DNA of 64,000 nt from Vibrio maritimus. GTDB taxonomy: Bacteria; Pseudomonadota; Gammaproteobacteria; Enterobacterales; Vibrionaceae. This document shows, piece after piece, positions 9,333 to 18,767 of this stretch (position 1 is its first letter; each line of letters begins with the position of its first letter). Position numbers and translations under genes: made by a program. The notes below the pieces were generated by a model. The model was given only the letters and a program-made list of their open reading frames with translations. It was not told the DNA's origin and ran no database searches. The DNA lies in assembly GCA_000755425.1 (NCBI GenBank), contig BBMT01000008.1:124001-188000 (forward strand), written 5' to 3'.

Positions 9333-10238
9333 CTATTCACCACGTGCGAGCGTTTTTTCCACCAACTCTTTAAATGTGCGTACTTTAGCAGACATGTGCT
9401 TTCGACTTGGATACACCATATAAGCGCCCAGTTGGTGTTTTGGGTAATCAGTGAAAAGCTCGATAAGTTCTCCCGTTTCCAACTCGTCACCAAGATAAAA
9501 ACGAGGTAAGCGAGTAATCCCAAGTCCAGCTTTACACATTTCCAGTTCCATTTGAGCACTATTGACTAAAATTCGACTGTTGATATCGACCACATTCTCT
9601 CGCCCATCTAAGTCCTCATAAACCCAGCGCTTTGGATTCTTAGCATAGCTATAGCTGATGATATCGTGCTGAGACAGTTCTTGAGGATTTGAAGGTGTCC
9701 CACGTTTTGCTAAGTAGGCAGGTGAGGCAATGGTTAATCCTGTGTCCGAGAACAGCTTGCGACTAATAAGTGATGAATCTTCTAGCCGGTCGGAAGCGCG
9801 AATGGCGATATCGATCCCTTGTTCAATCACGTCGACTTTCTTGTCACTCAGGTCGATATCTAAGGTCACTTTTGGATAGAGCTGGGCGTATTCAGTAAAT
9901 ACCGACTTCATCATGGTTAAACCAAAAGCCACAGGGCAGGTGATTTTTAAAAGTCCTGTCGGCTCCACTTGGCTGCCAGAAACCAATTCTTCTGCGGCTT
10001 TGGCAGCATCTACGACATCTCGGGCTCTTTGATAGAAGCTCTCGCCTTCAGGCGTCAACTTTAGGGTTCGAGTGGTGCGCTGAAGCAATCGAACACCTAA
10101 ACGTTCTTCGAGCTTGGTGACTTCTTTACTGATATAGGAGGTAGAATGCTGCGTTCTCTCTGCTGCAATGGTGAAGCTGCCGCTCTCGACGACTTCCACA
10201 AAGACAACAAACCCATCCAGTAACTTTCCGTTATACAT
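9333..10238 (-). CDS. LysR-family transcriptional regulator
   Basis: An intact 301-residue LysR protein of the CrgA/YhjC-like subgroup. The helix-turn-helix is SGSFTIAAERTQHSTSYISKEV, followed by VRLLQRTTRTLKLTPEG and the effector domain opening GLLKITCPVAFG. It is divergent from the VOC–flavin reductase–MATE cluster across 116 bases and is the natural candidate to regulate it. Confidence 0.87.
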   Translation of the reverse strand: MYNGKLLDGFVVFVEVVESGSFTIAAERTQHSTSYISKEVTKLEERLGVRLLQRTTRTLKLTPEGESFYQRARDVVDAAKAAEELVSGSQVEPTGLLKITCPVAFGLTMMKSVFTEYAQLYPKVTLDIDLSDKKVDVIEQGIDIAIRASDRLEDSSLISRKLFSDTGLTIASPAYLAKRGTPSNPQELSQHDIISYSYAKNPKRWVYEDLDGRENVVDINSRILVNSAQMELEMCKAGLGITRLPRFYLGDELETGELIELFTDYPKHQLGAYMVYPSRKHMSAKVRTFKELVEKTLARGE

Positions 10239-10354
10239 GCCTACTATTCCTGGTCATTTGGAAACAATGATTTTTCATTTTAGCCATTAATTTCCTAATG
10301 ACTAGTAATTAAACTGAATTTAACGATAACAAAGCCAAGCAATGGAGTGTAACC

Positions 10355-10768
10355 ATGAAGCAGATCAGCCGAGTGAATCACATTGGAATTCGAGTGAGTG
10401 ACTTTGAACAGTCGAGAGACTTTTACGCCAAACTCGGGTTTGAGTATATCGCAGGCCCAGCAGGCCCTGAGCCTGTTGCGATTGTCGAGCATCCAAGCGG
10501 TATTAACATCAATTTTATTCTCAATGCAGCTCCTGGAGAAACGCTCAATCGCTTGATGGATGTGCCAGAAAAATATACCGGTTACACCCACGTTGCGATT
10601 GAGGTATCGAGTGCAGAGGAAGTGCTGGCCAACCTCGCGGAGCTTAATATTCCACTTAGTGGTGAACCCATGAACCACCCGACGGGTACGTCGTTTTTTA
10701 TCCGAGATCCCGACGACAATGTGATTGAGTTTATTGAGTACGTTGGTTTAGGCGCATACAAAAATTAA
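10355..10768 (+). CDS. VOC-superfamily (glyoxalase/dioxygenase-like) protein
   Basis: 137 residues with the vicinal-oxygen-chelate fold. VNHIGIRVSDFEQSRDFYAKLGFE carries the first metal histidine, YTHVAIEVSSAEEV the second module, and FFIRDPDDNVIEFIEY the terminal glutamate. A complete single-chain two-module protein, such as a glyoxalase I-like lyase or a resistance protein. The exact reaction is unknown. It lies 7 bases upstream of the flavin reductase in the same operon. Confidence 0.83.
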   Translation: MKQISRVNHIGIRVSDFEQSRDFYAKLGFEYIAGPAGPEPVAIVEHPSGININFILNAAPGETLNRLMDVPEKYTGYTHVAIEVSSAEEVLANLAELNIPLSGEPMNHPTGTSFFIRDPDDNVIEFIEYVGLGAYKN

Positions 10769-10775
10769 GGAACAT

Positions 10776-11321
10776 ATGATGACAACAGCAAAGAAAATCT
10801 TGGCATTTGGTGCCAGCAATAGCAGCAACTCAATCAACCAAACTCTGGCTGCTTATGCCGCGAGTCTCGTTGAAGGTGCAGAGGTGAATCTCATTAATAT
10901 TAATGATTTTGAATCTGCGCTTTACAGTGAGGATCGTGAAAAGGCATCAGGTATTCCAGAGCAAGCGCAGCGCTTTTATCAGCTCATTGGTGAAGCAGAT
11001 GCGGTGATTGTATCGTTCGCTGAGCATAACGGCTCCTATACCGCAGCGTATAAAAACCTGTTTGATTGGACATCGCGTATCAACATGCAGGTATTTCAAA
11101 ACAAACCGGTTGTGTACTTGGCAACATCACCTGGCCCTGGCGGTGCACAAAGCGTTCTGGCAGCGGCGACAGGTTCTGCCCCTTATTTTGCAGCAGATGT
11201 GAAGGCATCCGTTTCGATTCCGAGTTTTTACGACAACTATGACATGCAGTCGCAAACTATTACTGACGGTGCCTTGGCCGACCAAGTCGCGTCCGCAGTT
11301 GCACAGCTTGTTATCGAATAG
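10776..11321 (+). CDS. NADPH-dependent FMN reductase
   Basis: 181 residues of the flavodoxin-like NADPH_FMN_red family. The phosphate loop is AFGASNSSNSINQTLA and the flavin-contacting segment is AEHNGSYTAAYKNLFDW. AAGGA lies just before two tandem ATGs, 10776 and 10779, and either could be used. It follows the VOC gene in one operon, and a weak hairpin separates it from the MATE exporter. Confidence 0.83.
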   Translation: MMTTAKKILAFGASNSSNSINQTLAAYAASLVEGAEVNLININDFESALYSEDREKASGIPEQAQRFYQLIGEADAVIVSFAEHNGSYTAAYKNLFDWTSRINMQVFQNKPVVYLATSPGPGGAQSVLAAATGSAPYFAADVKASVSIPSFYDNYDMQSQTITDGALADQVASAVAQLVIE

Positions 11322-11347
11322 CTTGTTTTTGAATAGTTAGCTTAAAG

Positions 11348-11370
11348 GGTTGCCAGAGGATTTGGCAACC
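11348..11370 (+). terminator. Hairpin after the flavin reductase gene
   Basis: GGTTGCCA pairs with TGGCAACC around a 7-base loop and is followed by a T-rich but broken tract. It may be only a partial terminator, letting some transcription into the MATE gene. Confidence 0.5.
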
Positions 11371-11407
11371 TGCTTCTTCAGATATCCAAAGTAAAAGGAA
11401 CAAAACG

Positions 11408-12789
11408 ATGGATGACAAGATTCTCAACGCACCTGTTCGTTCCACCTTGGTTACTATGGCAGCGCCCGCTGCGTTTGGCATGCTAATGACCTTTCTGTTT
11501 CAGCTTATCGATACCTACTTTGTTGGTAAGCTCGGTACCAAGCCACTCGCTGCAATGAGTTATGCCTATCCCGTCTACTTTTTCCTCGTGGCATTTTTTA
11601 TGGGCGCTGCCGCTGGGGTTTCATCTTCTGTCGCAAAAGCGCTGGGTGAACAACAGCCGGAAAAAGCTAGGCAGTTAACCACCATTTCAATTCTATCATT
11701 TGTGCTGCTGACATTTTGCCTAGCAGGCATTGGTCTAGTTTTTATTGATGAATTGTTCCTTGCGGTTGGAGCCAATTCAGAGATATTACCCATGGTCAAA
11801 ATCTATATGATGCCTCTGTTTTTCGGCATGTTTGCTTTGATCATTGGGCTCATTGGTAATGCAGCGTTGATGGCGAAGGGTGTCATGATTCGCTCTACGG
11901 TCGTTATGGCTATTGGCGGTATCGTCAATGTGGTGTTCGATTATCTTTTGATATTTGGTATTGGATTTTTTCCCGAACTGGGTCTGGCCGGTGCTGCGTA
12001 TGCAACCGTCCTGTCTTGGTTGGTTATCGCGGTGTTGATGATAGGTTTAATCGTTCGAGAGTCGCTATTTTCTTTGGCTTTTTTACGAGATATACGTAAG
12101 GCAATGAGCGATCTCAAGGGCGTCATGGTCATTGCAGGTCCTGCTATTGCAGCGCAGATACTCACTCCAATTGCTATCGCCGTTATTACGCGAAGCGTCG
12201 CTCAATACGGTGATGATGCGGTGGCGGCGTTTGGTATTGTGACGAGGGTAGAGTCTTTGATATTGGTCGGGATCTTATCGCTAAGTGTTGTGATGACTCC
12301 GTTTGTCGCGCAAAACTATGGGGCGAAAAAATGGCTGAGATTAGATCAAACAGTGGCGAATGCAGGTCGACTGACGGTCTACTGGGGAGTACTGGCATTT
12401 GCCGTTGTCGCTTTGTTTTCAGACGAAATTTTGGGGACATTTACTCAGTCTTCTAACGTTATTAGTCTTGGAGCCCCTTACTTTTGGATTGTGGGTATCA
12501 GCTTTCCAAGTTTTGGTTTGTTGTTAATCACAACGTCGTTTTTTAATGGTGTGCAAGCGCTCGATTGTCGCTTCAGCTAACAGTAATCAAGTCACTTGTG
12601 CTCACCATACCATTGGCAATGTTAGGAGCATTATGGTCACTAGAAGCTATATGGGGCTCGTTGGCTGTCGCGAACGTGCTTGGAGGAATTTACGCATACA
12701 AAGTGTTGAATCGTTGGCTGTTGGACAAAGGCTCTCAGTTACCAAGTGGAAGTGTTTGGTCTGACTATCGTTCTGATTTTAAGTTATAG
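11408..12789 (+). CDS. MATE-family multidrug efflux transporter (frame broken as read)
   Basis: A DinF/NorM-type exporter with about 12 membrane segments. It opens with PVRSTLVTMAAPAAFGMLMTFLFQLIDTYFVG, the usual MATE start. The frame stops at 12580, but the last membrane helices continue in another frame (IKSLVLTIPLAMLGALW, IYAYKVLNRWLL) to 12789. One T added at 12565–12566 yields a 460-residue protein, the normal MATE length. It moves cationic drugs or metabolites in exchange for Na+ or H+. It is the likely third member of the LysR-linked VOC/flavin-reductase cluster. Confidence 0.85.
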
Positions 12790-12950
12790 GGGCGTAATAC
12801 AATCTCACTTTATTGGGATGACGTTATTGTTTGCGAGCACCTTTGGTTGATTCGTATCGAAACTGGAACGCTATCACAAGTAAGGTCATTGATTTTGAAA
12901 TATTTTGATATGCAACTATATGTTATTGGGTGTTTGATCGATACCAATAG

Positions 12951-14216
12951 GTGAAAACAGTGACTTATTCCCAAGCCGTTCGTCCTCTAACAGCAAAAGC
13001 CAGTATTCTCGCCAATACCCGACTATTACTTAATCGAGACAACGACATGGGAGTCAACCATGGAGTAACCAATGAACTCGCAAAGGTTTTTGCAGAGGTG
13101 GGTGGTGTTTCTGCGGATGAGGATATCAATGATTGGTGTAATGCTGATTTAGGAGCGGGTGTCGCTATCTCTCCTATTCTCGCGGCGAAGTGTTTAAGAG
13201 AAACACTTAGAACCCAACTCTTCATCAAGGGGGTCTATGATTGTCTATCCGAAATGGTGGGGGCTAAAAAGTCAATTAACATCGTTTATGCTGGTACAGG
13301 CCCTTATGGGTGTTTGTTATTACCTTTGCTCGTTCTTTTTCCTCAATCTTCTATACGTGTATGGCTAATCGATATACACCAAGAAAATATCGACTCTATT
13401 GAGAAAATCGTGCGAGAGCTAGAGATTGAAGATCAGATAGCCGTCATTGAAAAGTGTGATGCGACACAGTGGCATCCTAGTGAAAATGTTAAATTTGATC
13501 TCATCCTTTCCGAAACCATGACAGCACTACTTGGAACAGAGCCGCAAGTAGCAATATTCGCGCATCTGCAGAGGTTTCTCTCTGATGGTGGCGTTCTTAT
13601 TCCACAACAGATTGTTTTATCGTCAAAATTGATGCCATTTGAGAGCAGTAAGAAGCAAGCCCTATCACTGGGGGACTTCTTTTGTTTGAATAAGAAAACA
13701 GCAGAAGAAATTGCAGACGGTGATGTCTCCCGCTTACAAGGCCATATTACTCTGCCGAAACCACTCTCTAGTTTTGACTATCAGACAATCTCTTTCTTTA
13801 CAGATATTCATGTATTTGGCAGCCATCAGCTGTCTCAGCACCAATGTAGTCTCAATACACCCATTAGCTATTGTGGTTTGAAGCTAGAACCAGGCGGGTT
13901 AGTTCACTTTCACTATCTATTGAATGCACGACCCAAGTTTGAGTTTACTTTTCCTATCGAGACCATGGGGGAGCCTATTCCTAGTATCGAAGAGCTAGGC
14001 AGCATTGAGTTCCCAGGGGTCAAACGATTTTGGCACAAATCAAGGCTTGCTGGTGAAGGTCGTGGTGATCGTAAGACAACAGAAAAGGAGCTATCGCGTG
14101 AGATGGACATGTTGGCGCACTTCGGCAAAAAATACCAAGATGCGCTCTACTATATCTGTCATTTCAAGCCAGAGTTTCATGAGTTTGAACGTTGGTTACT
14201 GTCAGAAGACGAGTAG
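12951..14216 (+). CDS. SAM-dependent methyltransferase, PRMT-like layout
   Basis: 421 residues starting at GTG with a weak ribosome site. The Rossmann core has motif I IVYAGTGPYGCLLLP (about residue 110), the acidic strand-2 end VWLIDIHQENID and FDLILSETMTALLGTEP. That last segment resembles the glutamate-containing loop of protein arginine methyltransferases. A beta-rich C-terminal region follows. I cannot name an exact family. It heads the accessory cluster and is followed after 280 bases by an Asp/Asn hydroxylase-like dioxygenase, so a protein-modifying role is plausible but inferred. Confidence 0.65.
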   Translation: MKTVTYSQAVRPLTAKASILANTRLLLNRDNDMGVNHGVTNELAKVFAEVGGVSADEDINDWCNADLGAGVAISPILAAKCLRETLRTQLFIKGVYDCLSEMVGAKKSINIVYAGTGPYGCLLLPLLVLFPQSSIRVWLIDIHQENIDSIEKIVRELEIEDQIAVIEKCDATQWHPSENVKFDLILSETMTALLGTEPQVAIFAHLQRFLSDGGVLIPQQIVLSSKLMPFESSKKQALSLGDFFCLNKKTAEEIADGDVSRLQGHITLPKPLSSFDYQTISFFTDIHVFGSHQLSQHQCSLNTPISYCGLKLEPGGLVHFHYLLNARPKFEFTFPIETMGEPIPSIEELGSIEFPGVKRFWHKSRLAGEGRGDRKTTEKELSREMDMLAHFGKKYQDALYYICHFKPEFHEFERWLLSEDE

Positions 14217-14496
14217 AGCTCGAGTCATCTGTTTCTTTTTTCTCAACAGCTAAACGTGCTCACTCAAAAGTTGAATAGGGCCATTTCTGAATGTTGAGTC
14301 AGCTATCGCATAGAACAGAAATTAACAAATTCTAGTCAAATACTCAGATTGGCGGACAGATTCAGAATGAGGTCACAGGTTAGTGGATCGAACTCGACAT
14401 TTACCAATATGCAACTAGTTTTAATTCAACTCGTCTTTTATTTTCCGGTAAAGACCTGACACTGTACTTGCTACTAGCCACTTGGGGGACTGTCTG

Positions 14497-15069
14497 ATGG
14501 ATAAAGTGCTGTTTTCTCCAGTATGCGTTGGTTATAACGCTGAAAAAATAATCGAAGAATGCCTTTCTCTGTTGTGCTTAGACTGGACTCAACATGTCAA
14601 CAATAAAGCTTACAAGGGCCGTTGGGATGTCTTGCCATTACGTGTCCCTCGAATACATACCAATAGCCATGAAGTGTTGCAAAGCTTCGCCATTGAAAAT
14701 TGCCAGGATTGGCAGAATCTTGACTGTTTGAATCGCTTAGCGGCGACGAAAGCGCTACTGGATGCACTATGCGCCCCGATTCACTCTGTTCGTTTAATGA
14801 GATTACATTCAGGTTCGCGCATCTTACCTCATCGAGATAATGGCCTATCCCTTGAGCATGGCTATGCTCGCTTACATCTTCCGATCATCTTTTCAAGTGA
14901 TGTCACGTTTCAGGTGGCCAATTACCGGGTGCCGATGGAACTGGGACAGCTCTGGTACATCGACGCCAGCGAATTACACGAGGTATTCAATGATGGTACC
15001 GATGAACGGATTAATTTGGTTATCGACTGCGAAGCCACCGAAGAGTTAACCAAAATGATTTTTCGTTAG
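14497..15069 (+). CDS. Aspartyl/asparaginyl beta-hydroxylase-like Fe(II)/2-oxoglutarate dioxygenase
   Basis: 190 residues. The double-stranded beta-helix metal triad is visible: H-x-D in ILPHRDNG (about residue 110), then HEVFN with the distal His, and DERINLVIDC with the Arg that would bind 2-oxoglutarate. The family hydroxylates Asp/Asn or related side chains. A longer frame starts at TTG 14482, but ATG 14497 sits after a G-rich site. It lies between the methyltransferase and the GNAT gene, so these look like modification enzymes of one locus. Confidence 0.75.
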   Translation: MDKVLFSPVCVGYNAEKIIEECLSLLCLDWTQHVNNKAYKGRWDVLPLRVPRIHTNSHEVLQSFAIENCQDWQNLDCLNRLAATKALLDALCAPIHSVRLMRLHSGSRILPHRDNGLSLEHGYARLHLPIIFSSDVTFQVANYRVPMELGQLWYIDASELHEVFNDGTDERINLVIDCEATEELTKMIFR

Positions 15070-15117
15070 AGAAGTTATGAAAGGATATAGATCAAGAAAA
15101 CATGGAGAGTAATAAAC

Positions 15118-15647
15118 ATGATAGGAATCAATATTCCAGAAGGGCTGAGGGTTAGGCCTGCAAAACAAAGTGATGCCCCTTTTTTGGAAAGACTTCATCA
15201 TGCTCAACGTGCTGATTTGCAGTGGATAGACGGTGAGCAGGACTTTATTGAGTCGATTGTAGAAATGCAGCTTCACGCTCAGCAAAAAGGCTATGGGGAG
15301 CAGTTTCCAAATGCAATGTATTTTGTCGTTGAGAAGCACCATGAGCCAATCGGCAAGGCAACTGTCGATTTTGGTCACAATGAAGCACACCTTATCGATT
15401 TAGCCTTTATCCCCAAAGCTAGAGGTCTTGGCTTTGGAAAAATCGTACTGCAATCGTTGCAGCAAGCCGCTGCTCAATCTGGCGTACCTATGAGCTTTGT
15501 GTACTACAAAGCAACGTAATGGCAAAGCGTTTATATCAATCGTTGGGATTTGTCGTCGAAGCTAGTCGACCTCCTTATGAAGAGATGAGGTGGTATCCCA
15601 GTGGAACAAAGTCGATTTTTGAGTGGCGTTCATCGGTATCACAGTAA
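15118..15647 (+). CDS. GNAT-family N-acetyltransferase (frame broken as read)
   Basis: The N-terminus GLRVRPAKQSDAPFLERLHHAQR and the acetyl-CoA loop IPKARGLGFGKIVLQSL (R/Q-x-x-G-x-G/A type) mark a GNAT domain. The frame stops after YYKAT. The normal last strand, NVMAKRLYQSLGFVVE, continues in another frame to 15647. One A added to the run at 15508–15510 gives a complete 176-residue enzyme. The next gene starts 13 bases downstream, so this belongs to the collar-protein operon. Confidence 0.8.
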
Positions 15648-15659
15648 AGGAGGTGGTGG

Positions 15660-15967
15660 ATGAAAAGTAAATTTGAGTTCAGTGTTCTAAAGAGCTTATT
15701 GGCGAAAAAGTACAGGTATTAAGTGCTGATGGCAATGCGCATTTGACTGAGTTGACCATCGTCAACGTCGAGCGCGGTCAGTCACATGGTAAGCGTTTCG
15801 ACTCGTTCAATGTCGATTTAGATGGTGTAGCGGAGGAGCATTGCCCTGCGGATAACTATACATTTCAACATCCCAAATTTGGTAGTGAAACGCTTTATAT
15901 TTCACCCAATGCAATCGATCAATACCAAATCTGTGTTTCTAGAACTCGTAATCAACCATCGGCCTAA
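15660..15967 (+). CDS. DUF6916-like small protein (frame broken as read)
   Basis: A very strong AAAGGAGG site precedes ATG 15660. The first frame reads MKSKFEFSVLKSLL and then stops. Adding one G at 15701–15702 continues as GEKVQVLSADGNAHLTEL into the long frame ending at 15967, giving 102 residues. The beta-rich sequence ends in FGSETLYISPNAIDQYQI. It resembles the DUF6916 family by eye. I do not know a function. It sits immediately before three tail-collar proteins. Confidence 0.68.
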
Positions 15968-15987
15968 TAGATGATAAGGAAAGTAAT

Positions 15988-16557
15988 ATGAGTGATTATT
16001 TTTTGGGGGAAATTCGCCAAGTAGCGTTCAGCTTTGCTCCCCACAACTGGTCTGACTGTGGGGGAGCTTTCGTTGAAATTTCGCAAAATGCTTCATTGTA
16101 CGCGCTGGTGGGAAACAAATTTGGTGGTAATGGTGTGTCGAATTTTCAGCTTCCAGATTTGAGAGGACGAGCCCCCGTTGGCTTCGGACAAAGGGAGAAA
16201 ATTACGGCATTTGGAAGAACAGGCACTGATATTGTAGCAAGTGTTGGCACCCTTCAAGGTGTTGAGCAAGTGACTCTGGGCCAAGTTAATTTGCCACCTC
16301 ATTATCATACACTCTATGCAAGTGCAGAGGCCGCCGACGAAAAATCTCCTGTTCGCAAAAAAGAAAGCAACATGTTTGCTGTCAGTCAGTCCACAACAGG
16401 AGAGGGACTGTATTCGACAAGCAATGACAATCAGGTGAGTTTGAACTCGAGTTCCGTCACTAGCTATGGGGGGAGCCAGTCATTATCTATCATCCAACCA
16501 ACTACCGTGATGCGCTTCATTATTGCGATTGACGGATTGTTCCCTTCTCGCAACTAG
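15988..16557 (+). CDS. Tail-collar/microcystin-dependent-protein-like protein 1
   Basis: 189 residues. The phage tail-collar domain is clear at the N-terminus: GEIRQVAFSFAPHNWSDCGGA, ISQNASLYALVGNKFGG and FQLPDLRGRAPVGFGQ. A more variable middle contains LPPHYHTLYAS, and the C-terminus ends SIIQPTTVMRFIIAIDGLFPSRN, as in COG4675/MdpB proteins. No phage structural genes are nearby. It is the first of three tandem paralogues and has no classical signal peptide. Confidence 0.8.
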   Translation: MSDYFLGEIRQVAFSFAPHNWSDCGGAFVEISQNASLYALVGNKFGGNGVSNFQLPDLRGRAPVGFGQREKITAFGRTGTDIVASVGTLQGVEQVTLGQVNLPPHYHTLYASAEAADEKSPVRKKESNMFAVSQSTTGEGLYSTSNDNQVSLNSSSVTSYGGSQSLSIIQPTTVMRFIIAIDGLFPSRN

Positions 16558-16588
16558 ATATCTGTATAAGCTTTATTAAGGAGGTTTT

Positions 16589-17101
16589 ATGACGACGTCA
16601 TTTCAGGGAGAAGTGATTGCTTTTGGTGGTAACTTTGCCATAGCCAATTATTCTATGTGCAATGGGAGCTTAATTAGTATTTCACAGAATGAATCACTCT
16701 ATAGCTTGCTAGGAACTACGTATGGCGGGGATGGAAGGGTAAGCTTTGGTTTACCAGAGTTAAGAGGCAGAGTTCAGGTTAACCAAGGGCAGGGGCCGGG
16801 ACTGACCCATCGTATACAAGGACAGATGCTCGGTGTTCAGTCGCAGGTTCTGACTGAAGCGACCACGCCAAGTCATAGTCATCCTTTTAATGTTCAAAAC
16901 AGCGCACCGACAACTAATGCTCCAGCTAATAATTTAGTTGGAAAACTGAAGCAATTTTCCAACCAGCTAACCGGCACCAATAACATGAATGCCAATAGTA
17001 TTGGGGATACTGGGGCAAGTAATGATTTTTCAATTTCTCAACCAACGACGGTACTGAATTTTTTGATAGCGATTCAGGGCATTTACCCATCAAGAAACTA
17101 G
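16589..17101 (+). CDS. Tail-collar/microcystin-dependent-protein-like protein 2
   Basis: 170 residues. Same layout as its neighbours: GEVIAFGGNFAIANYSMCNGS, ISQNESLYSLLGTTYGGDG, LPELRGRVQVNQGQGPG, a histidine-containing TPSHSHPFNV segment and the terminal signature ISQPTTVLNFLIAIQGIYPSRN. It is preceded by AAGGAGG at a 5-base spacing. It has clearly diverged from collar proteins 1 and 3, which suggests a heteromeric assembly rather than recent duplication. Confidence 0.8.
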   Translation: MTTSFQGEVIAFGGNFAIANYSMCNGSLISISQNESLYSLLGTTYGGDGRVSFGLPELRGRVQVNQGQGPGLTHRIQGQMLGVQSQVLTEATTPSHSHPFNVQNSAPTTNAPANNLVGKLKQFSNQLTGTNNMNANSIGDTGASNDFSISQPTTVLNFLIAIQGIYPSRN

Positions 17102-17111
17102 GAGCTGAATA

Positions 17112-17651
17112 ATGAATGCGTTTACAGGACAGATAACGATGTTTTCTTTTGATTTTGCTCCTAGGTTTTGGTCGCTATGTCGAGGTCAAATCGTACCGAT
17201 TAGTCAGAACACAGAGCTGTTTAGTCTAATCGCTGATATATATGGTGGGGATGCTAGGGTTTCAATGGGCTTGCCAGATTTAAGCATGCGGAGCCCCGTT
17301 CATTTTGGTCAGGGACCGGGTCTTTCCAATGTTCATCTTGGCGGTCTCTACGGAACTGACACACAAATTTTAGACTCATCCAATTTACCTCCTCACAATC
17401 ATAAATTGATGGCGGGTATGGCCACCGCAGAGAATACCGATGACTCGCCTGACGGCAGCAAGACTTTAGTGTTGCCTAGAGGGACGTCGACATCGTCATA
17501 TATTGATACGCCTGATATTGAAGGAGAGCTAAGCATGGGGTCAACGGCTATCGGTACTTCAGGAGCTGGCCAAGATTTCTCCGTCACCCAACCCACGCTT
17601 GCGCTCAACTTTTCAATATGTCTTAGCGGCATCTACCCTACCAGAAACTGA
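17112..17651 (+). CDS. Tail-collar/microcystin-dependent-protein-like protein 3
   Basis: 179 residues. GQITMFSFDFAPRFWSLCRGQ, ISQNTELFSLIADIYGGDARV, LPDLSMRSPVHFGQGPG, LPPHNHKLMA and the terminal QPTLALNFSICLSGIYPTRN match the collar-protein family. AGGAG precedes the ATG. It starts 10 bases after protein 2 and ends only 9 bases from the oppositely oriented TIGR03032-type gene. Confidence 0.8.
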   Translation: MNAFTGQITMFSFDFAPRFWSLCRGQIVPISQNTELFSLIADIYGGDARVSMGLPDLSMRSPVHFGQGPGLSNVHLGGLYGTDTQILDSSNLPPHNHKLMAGMATAENTDDSPDGSKTLVLPRGTSTSSYIDTPDIEGELSMGSTAIGTSGAGQDFSVTQPTLALNFSICLSGIYPTRN

Positions 17652-17660
17652 ATCTCGTGG

Positions 17661-18740
17661 TTACATCGCGGGGAAGTTGAACACCCTTGAAACCATCTCC
17701 TCATCGACTTGGAGTACCTCGCTAAAAGGTAAGTCGATGACGGCAACATCATATACTTGAACCATATCTCCAGAGAAATGAAGGTTGGCAACAATTTCCA
17801 TATCATCAAGATCAATAACGTAGACCCCACAATAGGTCTGGCTTTGAGCAATTGGAGGCGGCTGGTTATTCTTGGATTCTCTTGATTGACTGAGTCCAAC
17901 AAACATCAAATTCTGATGAAACCCGATACCGCGAGTAAAACCAGGCAGTTCAAGTTCAACGACAACTTGTCCCGACGCAAAATCATAGCTGCATAACTGC
18001 CCGTAACCGGAATTACAAAAATAGAGCTTATCTCGATAATATCGAGGACTATGAGGCATATAGAGGTTGTTGGCGAGTATTTCGTTGTTATTAACATCAA
18101 CAAGCAACCCTCGATGGGCGACTCTATTTCTCCAGTTTTTATTTTCATTGCTATCGCTAAAGCATGTCACGTAGGCAGGCGCGCCATCTCTAAGCGCCAT
18201 TCCATTTAAGTGACAGCGATCTTCAGGAACAAGCTCGCTGATAAACCAAGGTTTCCATTTAGGAATAAAACTATTGCCACTTTGAATCAGGCATAAGCAT
18301 GAAAAGTTGGAATTGACAGCCCATAATCCTTCATCGCCCCAAGCGATATCATGGATATTAATCATGCCTGTAAAGTGACTGCTACTGGGAGAAAAGCAGT
18401 GTTTAACTAGCCCTATAGGCTCCAAAGAAGGAGCAACGGCGTCACAGCGCTGAAAGTCAAAAACTTGAGAATGAACACCGAGTACGATCCTTTGTTGGTC
18501 AACGGCTAGCCCCATCGGTCTAGGAAAAGCCTTAACGCTGATATACAGCTCATCGTCATCAGCGTTAATGAGTATCAATCGGTTAGCCTGATAAGATGTC
18601 AGCATGAGAGTTAGGCCGAGTTTTGAGAGCAAATAGCCAAAGGATTCACTCGACTCACAGCTAAAGTCAGCAATGTTCTGAGTTTCTTCGGTCTCTTCGT
18701 GTAACTGCGTAGCGAGTGGGTTTTCTTCCATGTTAATCAT
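17661..18740 (-). CDS. TIGR03032-type conserved protein, probable beta-propeller
   Basis: 359 residues. The family signatures are dense: NIHDIAWGDEGLWAVNSNFSC, EDRCHLNGMALRDG, MPHSPRYY, LPGFTRGIGF, MFVGLSQSRE, YCGVYVIDL and a final YDVAV. Repeated beta-strand and W/G patterns suggest a propeller-like fold. I know no biochemical function for the family. There is no signal peptide. It is downstream of the subtilase by 27 bases in the same transcript and converges on collar gene 3. Confidence 0.78.
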   Translation of the reverse strand: MINMEENPLATQLHEETEETQNIADFSCESSESFGYLLSKLGLTLMLTSYQANRLILINADDDELYISVKAFPRPMGLAVDQQRIVLGVHSQVFDFQRCDAVAPSLEPIGLVKHCFSPSSSHFTGMINIHDIAWGDEGLWAVNSNFSCLCLIQSGNSFIPKWKPWFISELVPEDRCHLNGMALRDGAPAYVTCFSDSNENKNWRNRVAHRGLLVDVNNNEILANNLYMPHSPRYYRDKLYFCNSGYGQLCSYDFASGQVVVELELPGFTRGIGFHQNLMFVGLSQSRESKNNQPPPIAQSQTYCGVYVIDLDDMEIVANLHFSGDMVQVYDVAVIDLPFSEVLQVDEEMVSRVFNFPAM

Positions 18741-18767
18741 TCCATTCTAAAAATTAAGTGATGAGTT

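Noticed and set aside
15988..17651. A prophage or phage-tail remnant suggested by three tail-collar genes
   Set aside because: No other phage structural, lysis, replication or integration gene lies nearby, and the family also occurs as stand-alone bacterial proteins.
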